NCBI RefSeq assembly: GCF_014161445.1
Contig: NZ_JABBXA010000010.1
Span: forward strand, 235,210-299,209
Length of the DNA stretch: 64,000 nt
Reading direction: 5' to 3'
Source of the DNA: Microbispora sp. H13382
Lineage (GTDB): Bacteria > Actinomycetota > Actinomycetes > Streptosporangiales > Streptosporangiaceae
The position numbers and the translations under genes were made by a program. Under the pieces are notes generated by a model. That model did not search any database and was not told the DNA's origin. It saw nothing but the letters and a program-made list of their open reading frames with translations. Below, one piece after another: positions 1 to 6,814 of the stretch; positions within the stretch are counted from its first letter, which is position 1; the number at the start of each line of letters is the position of its first letter.

Positions 1-591
1 GTCGTGCTGGCCAAGCGCCTGGCGACCGTGGACGCGCTGTCCGGCGGGCGCCTGCGGGTGTGCGTGGGCATGGGCTGGATGAAGGAGGAGATCGAGGCCT
101 GCGGCACCGACTTCGCCACCCGCGGCCGCCGGGCCGACGAGCAGATCCGCGTGATGCGCGCGCTGTGGGCCGGTGGCGGCCCGGACGGGGTCGACCACCA
201 TGGCGAGTTCTTCCGCTTCGACGGCGCGATGACCTACCCCAAGCCGGCGCGCGGGGCCGTGCCGATCCACATCGGCGGGCACAGCGTCGCGGCGGCCCGG
301 CGCGCCGGACGCCTGGGCGACGGTTTCCAGCCGCTCGGCGTCGTGGGAGACGACCTGCGCCGGCTGCTCGACGTGATGCGCGCCGAGGCGGAGGCCTGCG
401 GGCGCGACCCCGGAGCGCTGGAGCTCACGCTCGGCCACCTGGTCTCCCGCATCACCCCGGAGAAGGCCGCCTCGCTGGCCGCGCTGGGCGCCGATCGCAT
501 CCTGCTGTCACCCACCCCGACGGCCGACCTCGGGGCGGCGACCGACGAGCTGTCGGCCTGCGCCGCCCGCCTCGGGCTGACCCCGAGATGA
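1..591 (+). CDS. LLM-class F420-dependent oxidoreductase, 5' truncated by window edge
   Basis: The reading frame is open from the first base, so the gene starts outside the window. About 196 residues of the C-terminal part are present. The block VDALSGGRLRVCVGMGWMKE and the later segment IHIGGHSVAAARRAGRLGDG are typical of bacterial luciferase-like (LLM) TIM-barrel oxidoreductases. In actinomycetes most such enzymes use coenzyme F420. The substrate cannot be read from the sequence. A steroid-related role is inferred from the surrounding catabolic genes and from a second LLM protein at 2057-2938. The gene is followed after 7 bp by an NTF2-like gene on the same strand, which suggests one transcript. 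Confidence 0.85.
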   Translation, partial: VVLAKRLATVDALSGGRLRVCVGMGWMKEEIEACGTDFATRGRRADEQIRVMRALWAGGGPDGVDHHGEFFRFDGAMTYPKPARGAVPIHIGGHSVAAARRAGRLGDGFQPLGVVGDDLRRLLDVMRAEAEACGRDPGALELTLGHLVSRITPEKAASLAALGADRILLSPTPTADLGAATDELSACAARLGLTPR

Positions 592-598
592 GCACGCG

Positions 599-1084
599 AT
601 GACCCTGGACACGGCCGACGCCGTCGCGCTGTCCGACCTCGTGGCCCGGTACGCGTTGTACGCCGACCAGCGCGACATCCCGCGCCTGATCCACCTGTTC
701 ACCCCCGACGGGGTGCTCGTGCTGCCGGACCCGCCGCGCGCGCTCGGCCCGGTCGGCACGCGTACGGGCCGTGACGAGATCGCCGGCGCGATGGCCGCGC
801 TGCGGGACCTCACGATGACCTTCCATGCGATCGCCGGGCAGGTCTTCGACGCAGGGCCGGAGCCCGGCACCGCCACCGGCGCGGTGGCCTGCGTGGCCCA
901 CCACCTGTCCAGTCGCCCCTCCGTACCCGACGGCGGGCCGTCCGACCTGGTCTGGCACCTGCGGTACGCCGACACGTACCGGCGGCACGACGGCGCCTGG
1001 CGCATCGCCCGCCGCGAGGTGCGGATCGACTGGATCGAGACCAGGCCGGTACGGCGCGTACGCGGCCGGGAGGAGGAGCGGTGA
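599..1084 (+). CDS. SnoaL/NTF2-like fold protein (ketosteroid-isomerase-like family)
   Basis: The 161-residue protein has the pattern of the SnoaL_4/NTF2-like alpha+beta cone fold. An N-terminal helix (residues about 5-30, ending in LVARYALYADQRDI) is followed by a LFTPDGVL strand, a GRDEIAGAM segment and a C-terminal sheet (WHLRYADTYRRHDGAWRI). This fold includes ketosteroid isomerases, polyketide cyclases and dehydratases, so the exact reaction is open. It lies 7 bp after the LLM gene and probably belongs to the same operon. It converges on a second NTF2-like pair on the opposite strand. A small-molecule isomerase or hydratase in the steroid pathway is the favoured inference. Confidence 0.8.
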   Translation: MTLDTADAVALSDLVARYALYADQRDIPRLIHLFTPDGVLVLPDPPRALGPVGTRTGRDEIAGAMAALRDLTMTFHAIAGQVFDAGPEPGTATGAVACVAHHLSSRPSVPDGGPSDLVWHLRYADTYRRHDGAWRIARREVRIDWIETRPVRRVRGREEER

Positions 1085-1117
1085 GGGCGGTCCGAGGGCG
1101 GCCCTCACCGCGATGCC

Positions 1118-1555
1118 TCATCCCGGCTGGAGAACCCCGAAGTCGCCGGTCGACATCGTCATGCCGAACACCCGGGACGCGAGCATCCAGCCCTCGGACG
1201 TGCGCTGCCAGTGGTCCTCGTACTCGCCGAAGCACTCGTAGAAGCGGCCCTCGTACGCCCCGGCGCCCTGGTGGTACACCCGCGCGTACGTCAGCGACCT
1301 GGCCCGGTCGCCGTCGATCTCGACGCGGTGGTTGCCCAGCAGGTGCTGGGAGGGGCCGCAGCCGCCGAGATGCGCCCGGATCGTGGCGACGATCTCCGTA
1401 CGTCCCTTGCGGCGGTAGCCGGTGGCGTCCGGGGTGAAGATGCCCGCGATCGCGTCCCAGTCGCGCCGGTCCAGTGCGGCGGCGAGCCGGGCCAGCCGCT
1501 CGACGATCAGGGCGTGGTCGTTCCTGTCACGGTCGATCCTGTCGCGGTCGTTCAC
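1118..1555 (-). CDS. SnoaL/NTF2-like fold protein
   Basis: This 145-residue protein belongs to the NTF2-like superfamily. Helix LARLAAALDRRDWDAIAGIF leads into TPDATGYRRKGRTEI, and the C-terminal strands include YEDHWQRTSEGW. The GTG start at 1555 is preferred because its GTGA overlaps the stop of the upstream gene by 4 bases, the usual mark of translational coupling. An in-frame continuation further upstream exists but would overlap the neighbour completely. It is the last gene of a three-gene minus-strand operon behind an LLM oxidoreductase. The active site cannot be assigned; a cyclase, isomerase or dehydratase role is possible. Confidence 0.78.
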   Translation of the reverse strand: MNDRDRIDRDRNDHALIVERLARLAAALDRRDWDAIAGIFTPDATGYRRKGRTEIVATIRAHLGGCGPSQHLLGNHRVEIDGDRARSLTYARVYHQGAGAYEGRFYECFGEYEDHWQRTSEGWMLASRVFGMTMSTGDFGVLQPG

Positions 1556-2064
1556 GCGGGCCTCCCGGCGACGCCGTCCGCCAGCAGCCGCGGGGACTCC
1601 GGCCGCCCGTCGAGCACCCGGGCGGTGCGGTTGACCACCCGCCAGCCCTCCGGGCCGCGGCGCAGGGTCCAGTGGTGGGCCGTGGCCCGGCGCAGCGTGA
1701 AGCCCTCGGGCCGGTTCACCACCATCAGCGAGTAGCCGATCGCGGTCGCCTCGTCGCCGGACACCGTCACGTGCGGCGCGCCGTTGAAGTGCGCGCAGCC
1801 CCCCGCGATCCAGCCCTGGTGGGCATCGGAGCGGACCATGGCCGCGATCTGCTCCCGCCCCCGCATCAGCAGCTCGTCCACGTCGTAGACGCCGTCGGGC
1901 TCCCACAGCTCGGCGACCTCGTCCGCGCTGCCGCTGTCCACCAGCGGCCCGTAGGAAAGGATGAGCCGGGTCACCTCCCGCTCGTCCTCCAGCACGCGGA
2001 CGCGCTCCTCCAGGCGGGCGAGCCGCCGTTCGACGTCGGTCCCGGTCATCGCCGTGTCAGCCAT
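1552..2064 (-). CDS. SnoaL/NTF2-like fold protein with N-terminal coiled coil
   Basis: The 170-residue protein opens with a charged heptad-like helix (ERRLARLEERVRVLEDERE, residues about 12-30). An NTF2-like domain follows, with LILSYGPLVDSG, LWEPDGVYDVDE, MRGREQIAAMV and the strand TAHHWTLRRGPEGWRVVNRT. This layout is common in actinobacterial SnoaL-like proteins beside LLM oxidoreductases and SDRs. Its start overlaps the upstream LLM stop by 8 bases and its stop overlaps the next gene by 4, so the three are an operon. The function is unknown beyond the fold. A ketosteroid-isomerase-like role fits the neighbourhood but is inference. Confidence 0.8.
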   Translation of the reverse strand: MADTAMTGTDVERRLARLEERVRVLEDEREVTRLILSYGPLVDSGSADEVAELWEPDGVYDVDELLMRGREQIAAMVRSDAHQGWIAGGCAHFNGAPHVTVSGDEATAIGYSLMVVNRPEGFTLRRATAHHWTLRRGPEGWRVVNRTARVLDGRPESPRLLADGVAGRPA

Positions 2065-2938
2065 CGGTCCTCCCGAAGTCGGCGCCCATCGCGGTCGCGA
2101 GGGCGTGCAGCGCCTCCAATTGCTCCTGGTAGTGCTCCGCCGAGGTCGCGGCGACGGTGACGCCGGTCACGGTCGCGCCCGCGTCGCGCACCCGCTCCAG
2201 CGCGCGCCGTGTGGCGTCGGAAGCGCCGATGGGGTCCACCGGGCGTCCGGCGGACAGCACGACGTCGAAGGCGTCCGGCAGGTCCGCCTCGCGGACCATC
2301 GACGCGAGCGTGTCCAGGGGCAGGCCGAACGGCACCCACCCGTCACCGTAGGTCGCGGCCCGTCGCAGCGACCGCGGGGTGCGCCCGCCGATCCACAGCG
2401 GCACCCGCGGCTGCACGGCGTGCGGCTCCACCACGAATCCCGAGAAGTCGTAGAACTCGCCGTGGAACTCCGGCTCCCGCTCCGACAGCGAGGCGCGCAG
2501 GGCCTCGATGGCCTCGTCGGCCCGTGCCCCCCGGCCCTCGAACGGCACGCCGAGTAGCTCGAACTCCTCCTTGAGGCTGCCCACGCCCAAGCCCAGCGTG
2601 AGCCGTCCGCCGCTGACGCGATCGAGCGTGCCGTACCGCTTGGCGATGGCGAGAGGGTGGTGGTAGCCCAGCACCAGCACCTGCGTGACCAGCCGGATCC
2701 GCCGCGTGCGGGCGGCGAGGTAGCCGAAGGTCGCCAGCGGATCCCAGTAGACGGCGCCCCGCTCGGCGGCGATGCCGGCCGGGACGGCCACGTGCTCACT
2801 GCAGGTGAGGTGGTGATAGCCCAGCCGGTCGGCGGTCTCGGCGATCCGGGCCAGGTCCTCCACGCTCGCCTCGCACTCCCAATCGGAGTGGATCCCGGGC
2901 AGCCGGACCACTACAGGACTGACGATGCCGATCCGCAC
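2057..2938 (-). CDS. LLM-class F420-dependent oxidoreductase
   Basis: The 293-residue protein is a complete luciferase-like TIM barrel. Diagnostic segments are TADRLGYHHLTCSEHVAVP (residues about 35-53), the barrel strand RIRLVTQVLVLGYHHPL, and VSGGRLTLGLGVGSLKEEF. The C-terminal IGGRTPRSLRRAATYGDGW also fits. Members use F420 or flavin to oxidise or reduce small organic substrates; the substrate is not visible here. The GTG start at 2938 is supported by GGAGG about 7 bp upstream. It leads a minus-strand operon with two NTF2-like genes. The divergent intergenic region shared with the IclR gene holds one steroid-type palindrome (3037-3051), so co-regulation is likely. Confidence 0.87.
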   Translation of the reverse strand: MRIGIVSPVVVRLPGIHSDWECEASVEDLARIAETADRLGYHHLTCSEHVAVPAGIAAERGAVYWDPLATFGYLAARTRRIRLVTQVLVLGYHHPLAIAKRYGTLDRVSGGRLTLGLGVGSLKEEFELLGVPFEGRGARADEAIEALRASLSEREPEFHGEFYDFSGFVVEPHAVQPRVPLWIGGRTPRSLRRAATYGDGWVPFGLPLDTLASMVREADLPDAFDVVLSAGRPVDPIGASDATRRALERVRDAGATVTGVTVAATSAEHYQEQLEALHALATAMGADFGRTDG

Positions 2939-2994
2939 CGGCGCACCTCCACATCCACCAGGAACAGGGCCTCACGTCGGGAAACACGCTTGGC

Positions 2995-3008
2995 AGAAAT
3001 CTTTCTAG
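2995..3008. promoter_or_regulatory. AGAAATCTTTCTAG element in divergent promoter
   Basis: A 14-bp AT-rich near-palindrome in otherwise GC-rich DNA, placed about 60 bp upstream of the LLM operon start. A close relative (AGAAATGATTTCTAG) lies at 43469 just before an acyl-CoA synthetase. It could be a shared promoter element or an operator. The assignment rests only on the two-copy resemblance. Confidence 0.35.
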
Positions 3009-3036
3009 TGGAGGAGCACGCCCCTGCCGCCGCTCG

Positions 3037-3051
3037 TCCCGCTGACCGGAA
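3037..3051. promoter_or_regulatory. steroid-regulon palindrome, TCCCGCTGACCGGAA
   Basis: One of ten 15-bp imperfect palindromes matching TCCCRSTNASYGGGA in the window. It sits in the 217-bp gap between the divergent LLM operon and the IclR gene. The copy at 39207 differs from it by a single base. It is probably an operator for a steroid-responsive repressor. Confidence 0.6.
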
Positions 3052-3155
3052 CCGGACAGCGGTCGACATAACGGGATGCCTCTTCCCCTCTTCCCAGAGG
3101 CGCTGAGCGTTGCTACATTCCAAAGCAAGAATTCATTTCAGTTTTGGGAGGTGCG

Positions 3156-4046
3156 ATGACCGCTCTCCGCGCCGAGCAGGAGGCGATGGCGCCCGCGCGG
3201 CGAGAGCTGCCGCCGTCGATGGTCGAACGGATGACGCTGATCATGGACGCGTTCACCGGTCGCTCCACCCGCCTCACCCTCGAGGACGTGGCTCGCTGCA
3301 CCCACCTCCCGCGCTCGACGGCTCATCGCATCCTCGACCAGCTCGTACGGCTGAACTGGCTGGACCACACGTCGTTCGGCTACAGCCTGGGCAAGCGGGC
3401 GCTCGGGCTCGGCGGCCGGGACGGCAGCCACGGCGAGATCCGCGAGGCGGCCGCGCCGCTGCTGCACAACCTGCAGATCAGGACCGGGATGGTCGTCCAC
3501 CTCGCCGTGCTCGACGGCGCCGAGGTCTTCTACCTCGACAAGGTCGGCGGGCGCTTCGCCCTGTCGGTGCCGTCGCGCGTCGGAGGCCGGGCCCCCGCCC
3601 ACTGCACCGCCCTCGGCAAGGCGATCCTCGCCTGGCTGGAACCCGAGCAGGTCGAGGTGCTCATCGACGGGCACATCAGCCGCCTGACCAACCGGACCAT
3701 CGGCGACATCGGCACCCTGCACCAGGAGCTCAACCGCATCCGGCAGCGCCGGGGCCTCGCCTTCGAGCGGGGGGAGTGCTTCCCCGACATCTCCTGCGTC
3801 GCCGCCGCCGTGCGCGGTCATGAGGGGCCGGTGGCCAGCATCTCCCTGGTCGGCGACGCCCGCACCCCGCTGGAGAAGGTGGCCCCGCTCGTGGTCGACG
3901 CCGCGCGTCAGGTCTCGCTCGCCCTTTTCCCCGATCTGGAGTCCCAGCGCAGGTCCCGGGCCGTCCACCGCGTGCCCGACCGGACCTGGTCCCCGGAGAC
4001 CATGAACCGCCTGCTCGCCGTCGGCCAGAACGGCGACTGGCTCTGA
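3156..4046 (+). CDS. IclR-family transcriptional regulator
   Basis: The protein is 296 residues from the ATG at 3156, which has GGGAGG 4 bp upstream; an upstream TTG in frame has no such support. An N-terminal winged helix-turn-helix is visible (LTLEDVARCTHLPRSTAHRI, about residues 40-60). An IclR effector domain follows, with TGMVVHLAVLDGAEVFYLDKV, HCTALGKAILAWL and a C-terminal region containing CVAAAVRGHEGPVASISL. IclR proteins often control aromatic or steroid catabolic operons in response to a pathway intermediate. It is divergent from the LLM/NTF2 operon, so it may control that operon or itself through the shared intergenic region. Confidence 0.88.
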   Translation: MTALRAEQEAMAPARRELPPSMVERMTLIMDAFTGRSTRLTLEDVARCTHLPRSTAHRILDQLVRLNWLDHTSFGYSLGKRALGLGGRDGSHGEIREAAAPLLHNLQIRTGMVVHLAVLDGAEVFYLDKVGGRFALSVPSRVGGRAPAHCTALGKAILAWLEPEQVEVLIDGHISRLTNRTIGDIGTLHQELNRIRQRRGLAFERGECFPDISCVAAAVRGHEGPVASISLVGDARTPLEKVAPLVVDAARQVSLALFPDLESQRRSRAVHRVPDRTWSPETMNRLLAVGQNGDWL

Positions 4047-4117
4047 TCTGCTAGCTCTGATCCGCGCCACTCGCTGCACGCCGGCCGCCCGGTCCTGACT
4101 TCGTCTGGGTTCGCCGT

Positions 4118-5602
4118 CTAGATTCGCAGCCGCCTGGTCCGGGCTGGGTGGTAGGTGAAGGCCCAGCGGTCTGTGCCGGTCTTGTGGCGGGTGTAGCGGT
4201 CGGGGTGCTGGTAGCGGTCGCGGTTGTGGAACTGGCAGGCCGGGCCCAGGAGTTTGAGGTCGGTCAGGCCGCCGGTGCTCCAGTTGTCGGCGTGGTCGAT
4301 CTGGCACCTGGTGGCGGGCAGGGGGCAGCCGTCGATCCAGCAGGTGGCGTAGCGGGCGTAGATCGCCCGCCGCTGGGCGGGGGTGGCCAGGCGGACTTTG
4401 CGGCCCATGTCCAGGACCTGCCCGTCGGCGTTCATGACGATCCGTACCAGGGTGGAGGTGCGGGCCAGCCGGTGCACGCTGGAGACGGGCAGCACCTGCC
4501 CGGTCGCCAGCAGCAACCCCGGCGCCGTCCCCAACACCGCCCCCAGCGGCGCGTCCGCCAAATTGCCCGGCTCTGTCCCCGGTGACGCCCCCGGCTCTGG
4601 TCCCGGTGGCCTCTCCGGCTCTGGTCCCAGCACGCCCTGCGGCGACCCTGGCTCTGGTCCCGGTGGCGGCCCCGGTTCTGGTCCCCACGCGCCGGGCGCT
4701 CCCGGCGTCCTCGGTGTTTCCGGCGCTGTGGTCGAGCACCGCGCCCTACTGCCGCACCCGCACACGGCCTCGCCTTGGCCGGACCACTGGTGCTCGTGTC
4801 GTCCGGTCGTGTCATCGCCGGACTGCACTTCATGGGGGCCGGTCGCAAGGTCGTCGCTGTTAACGGCGCTCCCGCCGGTGCTCTCGACGGTGCTCTCGAC
4901 GGTGGCCTCTGTGGCCTCATCGGCCCCGGCACCTACCGCAGAAGCGGCCTCCCCGGCCTCCCCGGCAGCACCGGTCTCGGCATGGCCGACAGGGTCGGTG
5001 CTGGCGACGTCAGTCGTGTCCCCCTCGGCGGGGGCGCTGGTGTCCTCGCTGTCCCGGCTGTCCTCAGCCGCCTCGGCGTTCCGAGCGCTCTCGGCGTCCT
5101 GGGCGCTGTGGCTGTCCTGAGTGTCTTCCGGGGCCTCGGGGTGCTCGGAGGTCTCAGGGCCGGGGGTGGGGTCGGCAGGGAGGGATTCGGCGTTGACCAG
5201 GACCAGGAGCTCGGCGGCGATCTTCTCCTCCAGCAACGCCATGAACGCATCCGCCTGACGCACCCTCAATGGCCGGTCATCGCCCTCCGCCTTCGGCCTG
5301 GCATACGCATCCAGCAACGCCTGCAACCGGGCGGCCGCCTCGCGCGGCAGATAGAACTCCCCCTCAAGCCCCCCGCCCTTGCCGGGGCGGACCCGAAGGA
5401 ACCGCCGCCCGTAATCGGCCCGCTCATCGCGGTCCTCACCATCGGGGTCCAGCACCGCCCGCAGATAACGGCCGGCCCTGGCCACCTCCGCCGCCCCCGC
5501 CTTGCCCGCCAGCTCCAGCAGAATCGGCTCAGCCAAGGCGGCCTGCTCATCGGACAGGCCAGAGATCGCCGCGCAGATGGCCTCCACCACCCCCGCCGCC
5601 AA
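4118..5602 (-). CDS. DUF222/13E12-type HNH endonuclease, probably N-terminally truncated
   Basis: Residues 1-130 match the later part of the DUF222 domain (GRYLRAVLDPDGEDRDERAD; EGEFYLPREAAARLQALLDA). The C-terminus is an HNH nuclease domain: CWIDGCPLPATRCQIDHADN followed by NRDRYQHPDRYTRHKTG. Between them lies a low-complexity stretch rich in Glu/Asp/Ser, then degenerate Gly-Pro-Glu-Pro repeats. DUF222/HNH proteins are multi-copy, often repeat-associated genes in actinobacteria. The first usable start is a TTG at 5602. Coding similarity continues in frame to about 5635 without a start, so the usual first 100 or so residues seem to be missing. At that point the DNA joins a different gene remnant (5630-5718). 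Confidence 0.75.
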   Translation of the reverse strand: MAAGVVEAICAAISGLSDEQAALAEPILLELAGKAGAAEVARAGRYLRAVLDPDGEDRDERADYGRRFLRVRPGKGGGLEGEFYLPREAAARLQALLDAYARPKAEGDDRPLRVRQADAFMALLEEKIAAELLVLVNAESLPADPTPGPETSEHPEAPEDTQDSHSAQDAESARNAEAAEDSRDSEDTSAPAEGDTTDVASTDPVGHAETGAAGEAGEAASAVGAGADEATEATVESTVESTGGSAVNSDDLATGPHEVQSGDDTTGRHEHQWSGQGEAVCGCGSRARCSTTAPETPRTPGAPGAWGPEPGPPPGPEPGSPQGVLGPEPERPPGPEPGASPGTEPGNLADAPLGAVLGTAPGLLLATGQVLPVSSVHRLARTSTLVRIVMNADGQVLDMGRKVRLATPAQRRAIYARYATCWIDGCPLPATRCQIDHADNWSTGGLTDLKLLGPACQFHNRDRYQHPDRYTRHKTGTDRWAFTYHPARTRRLRI

Positions 5603-5629
5603 CCCACCCGCGGCGAACTTCTCCCGCCG

Positions 5630-5718
5630 CTCGCGAACATGCCCAGCGCGCGCCGGAACTCGGCGGGCGTGGGCGGCGCCACCTCGGTGAACTCGGGGTC
5701 GGCCGGTGCAGCGGTCAT
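5630..5718 (-). pseudogene. 5' remnant of a flavin-reductase gene (HsaB-like), cut off by the HNH gene
   Basis: From the ATG at 5718 about 30 codons read a good start whose tail PAEFRRALGMFASG closely resembles the conserved N-terminus of DIM6/NTAB-type flavin reductases (FRRALGxFATGVTVVT). Homology stops after FASG, and a different frame (DUF222) takes over. HsaB is the flavin reductase partner of HsaA and belongs to this family. No intact copy is present in the window although two HsaA genes are. A steroid-type palindrome lies 76 bp upstream at 5794. The identification rests on a short match, so it is an inference. Confidence 0.5.
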
Positions 5719-5793
5719 GGACTCACCTCGCGTGGGTGTCGGTGCCTCAGGTAACGAACTTACAAACCCCCTTGGGGGCGGCTCGCAAGGGGA

Positions 5794-5808
5794 TCCCGGT
5801 CAATGGAA
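5794..5808. promoter_or_regulatory. steroid-regulon palindrome, TCCCGGTCAATGGAA
   Basis: This is a weaker match to TCCCRSTNASYGGGA. It lies in the 229-bp divergent gap between the flavin-reductase remnant and the hsaD-kstD-kshB operon, about 140 bp before the hsaD start. Confidence 0.5.
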
Positions 5809-5947
5809 GGCGCGTACGGGCGTGGGCGTGGTCCGGGCAGGTCACGGGGCCTGCCCGTGCCGGTCTCGCTCATCGGGATGATCGCCCTGTTCGCGCCGTC
5901 TGTCCAGTTAGCGTCACGGAATCCGACACTGCGATTCGGGACGGACA

Positions 5948-6814
5948 ATGACGGAGCTGACCTACGAGTCGACCCTGCGGGAACTCGTGACCGACCAGGG
6001 CGTGCTGCGCTACCACGAGGCCGGACAGGGCCCGCCGCTGCTGCTCCTGCACGGTTCGGGGCCCGGGGTAACCGGCTGGCGCAACTACCGCGGCAACCTG
6101 GCGGCGTTCGCCGAGCACTTCCGCTGCCTGGTGCTGGAGTTTCCCGGATTCGGGGTCAGCGACCCGACCGACCAGCACCCGATGATGGCCGCGAACGGCG
6201 CGGTGATCCGATTCCTGGACGGGCTCGGACTCCAGCAGGTCGACGTGATCGGCAACTCCATGGGAGGGATCGTGGGCACCCAGGTGGCGCTCGCCCACCC
6301 CGACCGGATCCGGCGCCTCGTGACCATCGGCGGCATGGGCCGCAACATCTTCAGCCCCTCGCCGGGCGAGGGCATCAAGCTCCTGATGGAGTTCACCGAG
6401 GAGCCCACCCGTGAGCGGCTCATCCAGTGGCTGCACTCCATGGTGTACGACCCGGCCCTCGTCACCGAGGAGCTGATCGAGGAGCGCTGGGCCCTCGCCA
6501 CCGAGCCGGAGACGCTGGCCGCCGCGCGCCGCATGTACGGCAGGGCCGCCTTCGCCGCCGGCCAGAAGGCCGCCGCGAAGTCGGACACCCCGCCGTACTG
6601 GGCGATGCTGCACAAGCTGAAGGCCAGGACGCTCATCACCTGGGGCCGCGACGACCGGGTCAGCCCCGTCGACATGGCGCTCCTGCCGATGCGTACGGTC
6701 CCCGACGTCGAGGTCCACATCTTCCCCAACTGCGGCCACTGGGTGATGATCGAGCAGAAAGCCGCCTGGGAGAGCGTCGTGCTGGCCTTCCTCACCCGGA
6801 AGGACGAGCGGTGA
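5948..6814 (+). CDS. hsaD: HsaD-type C-C bond hydrolase (meta-cleavage product hydrolase)
   Basis: This is a 288-residue alpha/beta hydrolase. It has the oxyanion motif LLLLHGSGPG (31-40), nucleophile GNSMGG (Ser104), acid in GRDDRVSP (Asp236) and CGHW (His264). The LHGSGPG signature and the length (Mycobacterium HsaD is about 291) identify a meta-cleavage product hydrolase. In steroid catabolism HsaD hydrolyses 4,9-DSHA to DOHNAA and 2-hydroxyhexa-2,4-dienoate in the cytoplasm. It is the first gene of an operon with kstD and kshB and overlaps kstD by GTGA. The mycobacterial hsaACDB arrangement is not kept here. Function is assigned from family and context; another meta-cleavage substrate cannot be excluded. 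Confidence 0.88.
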   Translation: MTELTYESTLRELVTDQGVLRYHEAGQGPPLLLLHGSGPGVTGWRNYRGNLAAFAEHFRCLVLEFPGFGVSDPTDQHPMMAANGAVIRFLDGLGLQQVDVIGNSMGGIVGTQVALAHPDRIRRLVTIGGMGRNIFSPSPGEGIKLLMEFTEEPTRERLIQWLHSMVYDPALVTEELIEERWALATEPETLAAARRMYGRAAFAAGQKAAAKSDTPPYWAMLHKLKARTLITWGRDDRVSPVDMALLPMRTVPDVEVHIFPNCGHWVMIEQKAAWESVVLAFLTRKDER

